Below, piece after piece: positions 1-3,171 of a stretch of DNA of 6,878 bases. The first letter of the stretch is position 1, and every line of letters starts with the position of its first letter. The stretch covers positions 1 through 6,878 of the forward strand of contig JACQIE010000092.1 in assembly GCA_016198645.1 (NCBI GenBank). The letters run 5' to 3'. A model generated the notes under the pieces. That model saw nothing but the letters and a program-made list of their open reading frames with translations, was not told where the DNA came from and did no database searches. The position numbers and the translations under genes were made by a program. Source of the stretch: Candidatus Aenigmatarchaeota archaeon (GTDB taxonomy: Archaea > Aenigmatarchaeota > Aenigmatarchaeia > GW2011-AR5).

Positions 1-24
1 ATACACCAGCTGAGCTACCGAGGC
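1..24 (-). tRNA. tRNA gene, 5' end only (cut by window edge)
   Basis: Read on the minus strand, bases 24 to 1 give a canonical tRNA 5' half: a seven-base acceptor strand GCCTCGG, then T8 and A9, the start of a D stem (GCTC), A14, and the invariant GG pair of the D loop (AGCTGGT). The anticodon lies beyond the left edge, so the amino acid cannot be named. Its 5' end lies 47 bases downstream of the hicA stop codon on the same strand, and a TATA box lies about 31 bases upstream of it. Confidence 0.85.
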
Positions 25-51
25 ACTAACCATTACAATAATCAGAAACGG

Positions 52-58
52 ATTTATA
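52..58 (-). promoter_or_regulatory. TATA box of the tRNA gene
   Basis: The minus-strand heptamer TATAAAT is centred about 31 bases before the first tRNA base. In archaea TATA lies about 26 bases before the transcription start, so the primary transcript would begin around position 29 with a leader of only a few bases. The tRNA is therefore probably transcribed independently of hicBA. Confidence 0.55.
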
Positions 59-71
59 CGGGTTGTCTTTG

Positions 72-329
72 CTATCCGCGTGAGAAGAATTCAATAAAAT
101 TCTTCCTCCGGTTTCTTGGATGCTTCATTATGTCCCTTATTACCGAAGGCTGTATTTCCGGTCTATGGCTGACCATCGTAGTTAGAACTTCCGTGCTCGT
201 CGTCTTTCTGAATTTCAAATGCCGCCCCTTTACTACGGTCACTTGTTCAAATCCGTTGCTCTTCAAGATTTTAATAATTTCATTGCGCGGCAGCGGATGT
301 ATTTTGCCTTGCATCGGAGAACACATCAT
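72..329 (-). CDS. hicA: HicA-like mRNA interferase toxin (type II TA)
   Basis: An 85-residue protein with the layout of the HicA/YcfA family. A first helix (about residues 15-25, ending in SNGFE) is followed by a strand, then the motif KGRHLKFRK around residues 34-42, where His37 is in the place of the family's catalytic histidine (usually GSHH or similar). Another strand (about 47-53) and a C-terminal helix (about 60-69) follow. Family knowledge: HicA toxins have a double-stranded-RNA-binding-like fold, cleave mRNA and are neutralised by HicB. The ATG overlaps the hicB stop as ATGA, indicating translational coupling. Starts at Met2 or Met6 (before QGKIHPL) are also possible, because the first residues are not typical of the family. 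The tail beyond residue 70 is basic and ends IEFFSRG, as in many archaeal members that end near a REEF-like helix. Activity is not shown by the sequence. Confidence 0.8.
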   Translation of the reverse strand: MMCSPMQGKIHPLPRNEIIKILKSNGFEQVTVVKGRHLKFRKTTSTEVLTTMVSHRPEIQPSVIRDIMKHPRNRRKNFIEFFSRG

Positions 330-682
330 CTGCTCTTTACAGAACTGTTAACCGCAACGTTATCTACGGGCAAGTCAATAGGAACGGTCTGTATGTTCAC
401 ATGCGTCATAGTTTCTATCTTGGGCTTTTTTGTGTACGGGTCTGACATATAATCGTCTATCATGTCTACGATACTTTCCACGGCTTCCTTTTCCGTTTCG
501 CCCTGCGCAGATATGTCTAACAACGGCGTTTTTGCTATCCACTCATTATTTTCCTTAAAAGTGAATATAGGCAATTTAATTTTGCTTACAGACTCTAAGC
601 TCTTTCTTAGCAATTCCTGCACATAAGGAGGCAATTTCTTCACGTCCGAAAGACTGCTTATTTCTTTAATTACTTCTTCCAA
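326..682 (-). CDS. hicB: HicB-like antitoxin
   Basis: A 118-residue protein directly upstream of and overlapping hicA. Residues about 36-81 match the partial RNase-H-like HicB fold: strand LPIFTF, strand EWIAKTPLLDISAQG, then GETEKEAVESIVDMIDDYM, the usual G-x-T-x-x-E-A helix. In this family that domain binds and blocks HicA. No helix-turn-helix or ribbon-helix-helix is obvious in the C-terminal tail (82-118), so self-repression by DNA binding cannot be read from the sequence. An N-terminal extension of about 35 residues with a charged helix precedes the core. The only in-frame conventional start is TTG at 682. An ATG at 710 is in another frame and would join hicB if a single T were absent from a TTT run (see findings). 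The antitoxin-first order differs from the common hicA-hicB order. Confidence 0.75.
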   Translation of the reverse strand: MEEVIKEISSLSDVKKLPPYVQELLRKSLESVSKIKLPIFTFKENNEWIAKTPLLDISAQGETEKEAVESIVDMIDDYMSDPYTKKPKIETMTHVNIQTVPIDLPVDNVAVNSSVKSR

Positions 683-744
683 ACTCGCTTTGTCCGTTTT
701 TTGATTCCATCTTAGACGCCCTGTGATAAGGATAAAGCTGAAAA

Positions 745-753
745 CTTATAAAC
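745..753 (-). promoter_or_regulatory. TATA box for hicBA
   Basis: The minus strand reads GTTTATAAG, preceded by AGACAG, only six bases after the Yip1-gene stop codon. Transcription would start near 722, about 12 bases before the ATG at 710 and about 40 before the TTG at 682. A second weaker TATA-like stretch (TTTATC, 731-736) lies about 24 bases before the ATG at 710. hicBA therefore appears to have its own promoter although it lies close behind the membrane-protein gene on the same strand. Confidence 0.5.
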
Positions 754-758
754 CTGTC

Positions 759-1316
759 TCAAACGACGCCCGCGCCCAATAGGTTTAGTGTGATGAGCGC
801 GTAAGCCGTTAGAAGAAAGCTGATTACAGTCGCGGCTACGGTTGCCATTGACGACGGCGTATCGAGGCGGAAAAGCTCCTTTACGCCGCGATAAAAGGTC
901 GCCACGCCCAGCGCGAAGGACGGGAATAGAATAGACATGGAAATCGGCCACGTGCCCGGCGCCGCGGTCATGAGCGAAGCAACGAGCAGACCGAGCGACG
1001 GAACGAATATAGAATAAACAACGGCTGTGAAGCCTTCGTAGTATCTTCCTCTTCCGCCGACGGTAACGGCTATTATCTGCGTTGTCCAGCCGAAAACCAT
1101 TGCCATCAGTATCGTCATGAAGAAGGAAACCGCGCCAAGGCTTATTATCATTAAGGGAGTTACGGACGGTGCGGAGAGGCGAAAGACCGCGAAAACCAGC
1201 GCCACTGACAGGAGAAAAGACGAAGTAAGCAGTATATTCACAGACTTGCCCATGCTTTTGCTTTTCCGCGCGCGGGCGAGGCTGGAACCGGGATTCCTTA
1301 TCAGCTCAAACGGCAT
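759..1316 (-). CDS. Yip1-domain-like integral membrane protein
   Basis: A 185-residue protein starting MPFELIRNPGSS. Five hydrophobic segments are visible at about residues 25-47, 52-85, 94-115, 118-140 and 157-184, after a short basic N-terminal cytoplasmic stretch that contains an NPG element. This layout, with a charged amphipathic N-terminus followed by five helices, is that of archaeal and bacterial Yip1-type proteins. Their role in prokaryotes is unknown, and the eukaryotic relatives work in membrane trafficking. The reading frame stays open upstream to 1481, but I chose the ATG at 1316. The extra 55 residues would run into the divergent gene and look non-protein-like, and a BRE plus TATA (CCGAAAG TTTTATAT) sits 26 bases upstream of 1316, as expected for a leaderless mRNA. 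No Shine-Dalgarno motif precedes it. The family call rests on topology and general pattern, so it is moderate. Confidence 0.7.
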   Translation of the reverse strand: MPFELIRNPGSSLARARKSKSMGKSVNILLTSSFLLSVALVFAVFRLSAPSVTPLMIISLGAVSFFMTILMAMVFGWTTQIIAVTVGGRGRYYEGFTAVVYSIFVPSLGLLVASLMTAAPGTWPISMSILFPSFALGVATFYRGVKELFRLDTPSSMATVAATVISFLLTAYALITLNLLGAGVV

Positions 1317-1337
1317 TGTTTTAATTGCCGCCGTCCC

Positions 1338-1347
1338 AATATAAAAC
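1338..1347. promoter_or_regulatory. TATA element centred between two divergent genes
   Basis: AATATAAAAC lies in the exact middle of the 51 bases between the start codons at 1316 (minus) and 1368 (plus), about 26 bases from each. On the minus strand it reads CCGAAAG followed by TTTTATAT, a good BRE plus TATA. On the plus strand the upstream bases (CCGTCCC) are a poor BRE. It is thus a confident promoter for the minus-strand Yip1-like gene and only a possible one for the plus-strand gene. Confidence 0.6.
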
Positions 1348-1367
1348 TTTCGGAATAAGGAGATACG

Positions 1368-1796
1368 ATGGACAAGGAAGAAATCAGGAAGAAACGCGAG
1401 GAAAAGTGGATAGAAGCGTGGTTCATGATAGAAGTCATGGCAGTGGACGAGACCGTCGCGAAAGAAGCGCTGGAAAGCCATGTGAAAAAGCTTGAAAACG
1501 AAACGCCGGTTTTTGAAGTCGTTTATCAGGACTCGGCAAAGGTGGAAAATCCGACTCCAACAGTCAAGGAAGCATACTCGAAGATATGCGAAGTCAAGCT
1601 GTTTGCGCGGGACGTGACGTCACTACTACGGTTGGTGCTCATGTACGGTCCGGCGGCAATAGAGATAATGGGGCCGAAAAGCAAAGACGTAAGCATGGAA
1701 GAGCTGCAGAATATCTCCAACTCCGTAGCCGGGCTCATGCACCAGTTCGCTTCTGCCGGGGTCGGCGGAGTGGTCATATCGCCGACCAAGAAATAA
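1368..1796 (+). CDS. Conserved-looking small archaeal protein, function unknown
   Basis: A 142-residue soluble protein with no signal peptide and no membrane segment. It opens with a charged helix (about residues 2-16, DKEEIRKKREEKW), then an EAWFMIEVMA strand and a VAKEALESHVKKLE helix. A second EVKLFARDVTSLLRLVLMYGPAAIEIM strand-helix-strand follows (about 73-100), then a helix SMEELQNISNSVAGLMHQFASAG (about 108-131) and a short GGVVIS end. The two beta-alpha-beta-like blocks suggest a ferredoxin-like or ACT-like fold, but this is inference. It resembles, from memory, hypothetical proteins of DPANN archaea; I cannot name a family. The start is supported by GGAG (1359-1362) five bases before the ATG. 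It is divergent from the Yip1-like gene and 225 bases from the next gene. No catalytic motif is visible. Confidence 0.85.
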   Translation: MDKEEIRKKREEKWIEAWFMIEVMAVDETVAKEALESHVKKLENETPVFEVVYQDSAKVENPTPTVKEAYSKICEVKLFARDVTSLLRLVLMYGPAAIEIMGPKSKDVSMEELQNISNSVAGLMHQFASAGVGGVVISPTKK

Positions 1797-1807
1797 CAGT
1801 AAAGAAC

Positions 1808-1817
1808 ATTTTATATA
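1808..1817 (+). promoter_or_regulatory. Strong TATA box opening a structured leader region
   Basis: ATTTTATATA, preceded by AAGAAC, lies 11 bases past the stop codon of the upstream gene. The predicted transcription start is around 1838-1841, inside the first direct repeat. A transcript from here would carry about 180 bases of structured leader before the ATG at 2022, or would be a separate small RNA. A short T5 run at 1822-1826 could also help to end transcription of the upstream gene. Confidence 0.5.
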
Positions 1818-1819
1818 CA

Positions 1820-1853
1820 ACTTTTTCCCGTGGCAAAGGAGGATATGTAAGCG
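1820..1853 (+). repeat. Direct repeat R1
   Basis: This is the first of three same-orientation, imperfect repeats. R1 contains ACTTTTT, then GTGGCAAA, then GGAGGATATGTAAG. It aligns to R2 (1966-2000) with about 28 of 35 positions identical and one base gapped, by hand. It also holds a strong anti-16S-complementary run (AAAGGAGG) directly followed by ATG TAA, an immediate start-stop. Confidence 0.6.
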
Positions 1854-1891
1854 GCGCGTAATCGTATAATAATATAGCATACGGCACGGAA

Positions 1892-1918
1892 GACGCACGG
1901 CTTGCCGTCTCGTGCGTC
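1892..1918 (+). other. GC-rich stem-loop in the leader
   Basis: GACGCACG (1892-1899) and CGTGCGTC (1911-1918) form a perfect eight-base-pair stem around an 11-base loop. The loop and its left flank offer a rival pairing: ACGGCA (1881-1886) with TGCCGT (1903-1908). There is no following T-run, so it does not look like a terminator. Confidence 0.6.
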
Positions 1919-1924
1919 AATCTG

Positions 1925-1986
1925 GTTACAGCAAAAAGGGGAGAGTAAGAGATAATATGGCATCGACTTTTTGCTGTGGCAAAAAG
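1925..1986 (+). promoter_or_regulatory. Two mutually exclusive hairpins (candidate RNA switch)
   Basis: The segment CTTTTTGCTGT (1967-1977) can pair with ACAGCAAAAAG (1928-1938). This 11-bp helix extends to 14 bp (1925-1938 with 1967-1980) if two G-U pairs are allowed. Alternatively, CTTTTTGC (1967-1974) pairs with GCAAAAAG (1979-1986) around the tetraloop TGTG. The second form would bury the A-rich half and first G of the Shine-Dalgarno-like AAAAAGGGG, and the first form would free it. No known riboswitch class is recognised. The switch reading is inference, but the pairings are seen directly. Confidence 0.45.
1928..1949 (+). repeat. Direct repeat Rm (partial middle copy)
   Basis: This is a shorter copy of the same element: GCAAAAAGGGGA then GAGTAAGAG, matching the second half of R2 with one base gapped. 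Its GCAAA core starts 98 bases after the core of R1 and 48 bases before the core of R2. Its first 11 bases are also the left arm of an inverted repeat with 1967-1977. Confidence 0.5.
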
Positions 1987-2001
1987 GGGATATTTAAGTG
2001 A
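1957..2001 (+). CDS. Possible 14-codon leader peptide
   Basis: ATG at 1957 opens MASTFCCGKKGIFK and stops at TGA (1999-2001), overlapping the alternative GTG start at 1998 as GTGA. The ATG lies in the loop of the longer hairpin. A purine run GGGGAGAG lies about 11-19 bases upstream. Such overlap is typical of translational coupling, but an ORF this short is easily due to chance. Confidence 0.2.
   Translation: MASTFCCGKKGIFK
1966..2000 (+). repeat. Direct repeat R2, overlapping start region of next gene
   Basis: This copy has the same blocks as R1: ACTTTTT, GTGGCAAA and GGATATTTAAG. Its right half doubles as expression signals. AAGGGG (1984-1989) is a Shine-Dalgarno-like run eight bases before a GTG at 1998, and GATATTTAAG (1989-1998) is TATA-like about 28 bases before the ATG at 2022. 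Confidence 0.6.
1989..1998 (+). promoter_or_regulatory. TATA-like element for the membrane regulator gene
   Basis: GATATTTAAG is centred about 28 bases upstream of the ATG at 2022, the spacing seen for the leaderless genes at 1316 and 6326 in this window. It overlaps repeat R2. The bases before it (AAAAAGGG) are purine-rich, as a BRE can be. It competes as an explanation with the Shine-Dalgarno plus GTG reading. Confidence 0.4.
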
Positions 2002-2021
2002 TTTCGATAATAACTATTGAT

Positions 2022-2951
2022 ATGAAAATTTTGCTTCTTGCGCTGCTCTTTGTAGCCGTTTCCGGCGCAGCCACGATAGACAGATGGGACACAACAGTCT
2101 CGCTGCGCGACGACGGAACGGCAGTATGGAACGTCAAAATAAGCTATGCCGAACCCGTGCAGAAGAGCGACTACTTCATAGTGTCGTCGGTCAAGGACAT
2201 CCATGTCACCGCGGACGGCAGGGCGGCAGATTGCGCGGCAGAGCCTCTTCCAGTAGGCACTTCCATAGCCTGCAAGACGTATGGACAGAATTTCACATAT
2301 TCGTTCATGGCAAGCGAGATGCTTTCCAGATTCGGGGGTTTCAACCAGTTCGCCTACCGTTTCGGCGTGCCGATAATCACGGCCGTTTATACGGTGAAGG
2401 TCGAGCTTCCCATAGGGGCATCGCTGGCGCAGGAAGAAGAGCTGCAGGGCACAGGCAGGCAGAGCTATGAGCCTGCATGGAACGAAGCTCTAAAAATATC
2501 TGCCAGCGGCTCGGACGGAAGGGTCATATACATACAATGGGCACTGAAAGATCCCACGCTGGGGGAGACGTTTGACGCAGGCGTCATTTACAAGACGTTC
2601 GGCTATACCTCCCAAATAGCGGCGTTCCTTATAATATTGGCGATAATAGCGCTATTCATGGGGATGATGTACGTATTCAGGAAGAAGGATTATCGCCATA
2701 TATTGCCGGTGCTCACGGACGCGGAACGGAGAGTGGTAGAGATAGTGATGAGAGAAGAGAAGCCCGTGGACCAGAGGAAGATAATAAAGGATTTGGACTA
2801 TTCAAAGCCCAAGGTATCGCGGATTGTGCATGACCTTGAGCAGCGCGGGCTCATCTCCGTGCAGCGCAAGGGCAGGAGCAACGTTATAAGCATGAAAAAG
2901 ACGCATCAAAACGAGGAAAAAAAGGAAGAGGACAAAAAGTCGTCTAAATAG
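2022..2951 (+). CDS. Membrane-anchored winged-helix transcription regulator
   Basis: A 309-residue protein from the ATG. Residues 1-16 (MKILLLALLFVAVSGA) are a clear Sec signal peptide. Residues about 18-195 form an extracellular beta-rich domain beginning DRWDTTVSLRDDGTAVWNV, with a possible disulfide pair (Cys71, Cys84) and one sequon (NFT near 90). A single membrane helix lies at about 198-220 and is followed by RKK, placing the C-terminus inside. Residues about 230-292 are a winged-helix DNA-binding domain: LTDAERRVVEIV, then VDQRKIIKDLDYSKPKVSRIVHDLEQRGLI as helix-turn-helix, then VQRKGRSNVI as the wing. A Lys/Glu-rich tail ends the protein. This architecture is known in archaea as predicted membrane-bound HTH regulators (DUF7345/DUF7343-like, from memory). 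It probably senses something outside and acts on DNA inside; the target is unknown. Alternative start: GTG at 1998 with AAGGGG eight bases before it, adding eight residues. Confidence 0.85.
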   Translation: MKILLLALLFVAVSGAATIDRWDTTVSLRDDGTAVWNVKISYAEPVQKSDYFIVSSVKDIHVTADGRAADCAAEPLPVGTSIACKTYGQNFTYSFMASEMLSRFGGFNQFAYRFGVPIITAVYTVKVELPIGASLAQEEELQGTGRQSYEPAWNEALKISASGSDGRVIYIQWALKDPTLGETFDAGVIYKTFGYTSQIAAFLIILAIIALFMGMMYVFRKKDYRHILPVLTDAERRVVEIVMREEKPVDQRKIIKDLDYSKPKVSRIVHDLEQRGLISVQRKGRSNVISMKKTHQNEEKKEEDKKSSK

Positions 2952-2960
2952 ACCAATTCG

Positions 2961-2970
2961 CTTAAATATA
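2961..2970 (+). promoter_or_regulatory. Possible distal promoter upstream of the S-layer gene
   Basis: CTTAAATATA would start transcription near 2992. No convincing gene starts there; the only ORF is MPFVNY. If used, it would give the S-layer mRNA a leader of about 180 bases that includes the palindrome at 3048-3062. AT-rich chance is a real alternative. Confidence 0.25.
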
Positions 2971-3047
2971 AGGTTTGGAACTTTAATACTGCGACTATGC
3001 CTTTTGTAAACTATTAGACGATATTTTCACTATTACTTGGTGTATAT

Positions 3048-3062
3048 GTGAAACTGTTTCAC
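3048..3062. promoter_or_regulatory. Perfect 15-bp palindrome, candidate operator
   Basis: GTGAAAC-T-GTTTCAC is fully symmetric and ends seven bases before the S-layer TATA box, the position of an activator or repressor site. An extra half-site TTTTCAC lies at 3024-3030. Its TTTCAC core is 32 bases (about three helical turns) from the right half-site at 3057-3062. The binding protein is unknown, and the neighbouring winged-helix protein is one candidate. Confidence 0.5.
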
Positions 3063-3069
3063 GTCAGTC

Positions 3070-3080
3070 TTATATATATA
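3070..3080 (+). promoter_or_regulatory. TATA box of the S-layer gene
   Basis: TTATATATATA is a strong archaeal TATA box. With the usual spacing, transcription starts at about 3100, giving an mRNA leader of about 70 bases before the ATG at 3172. This is the clearest promoter in the window, fitting a very highly expressed gene. Confidence 0.75.
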
Positions 3081-3102
3081 CCCTGCGCATAGCAGAGAAG
3101 AG

Positions 3103-3144
3103 AAAGGCGCACCTATCAATGCGCTTTTGACGGCCCGAAAGGGC
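3103..3144 (+). other. Two hairpins in the S-layer mRNA leader
   Basis: Hairpin 1 pairs AAAGGCGCA (3103-3111) with TGCGCTTTT (3120-3128), nine pairs with one G-U, around an eight-base loop almost at the predicted mRNA 5' end. Hairpin 2 is GCCC-GAAA-GGGC (3133-3144), a GNRA tetraloop helix 10 bases before the Shine-Dalgarno AAAGGTGG (3155-3162). A likely role is mRNA stabilisation or keeping the ribosome site open (inference). Confidence 0.6.
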
Positions 3145-3171
3145 TTGTAAACACAAAGGTGGAAAACGAAA

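Noticed and set aside
1317..1481. 55-residue upstream extension of the Yip1-like protein
   Set aside because: It overlaps the divergent gene's coding region, has no family-like sequence, and the promoter and leaderless ATG at 1316 explain the gene without it.
1892..1918. Intrinsic terminator for the 1368-1796 gene
   Set aside because: The stem is not followed by a T-run and lies about 95 bases past the stop; archaeal termination depends mainly on T-tracts.
1820..2000. Small mobile element (MITE) or CRISPR array
   Set aside because: The repeats are direct, imperfect and unevenly spaced, with no terminal inverted repeats, target-site duplication or uniform spacers.
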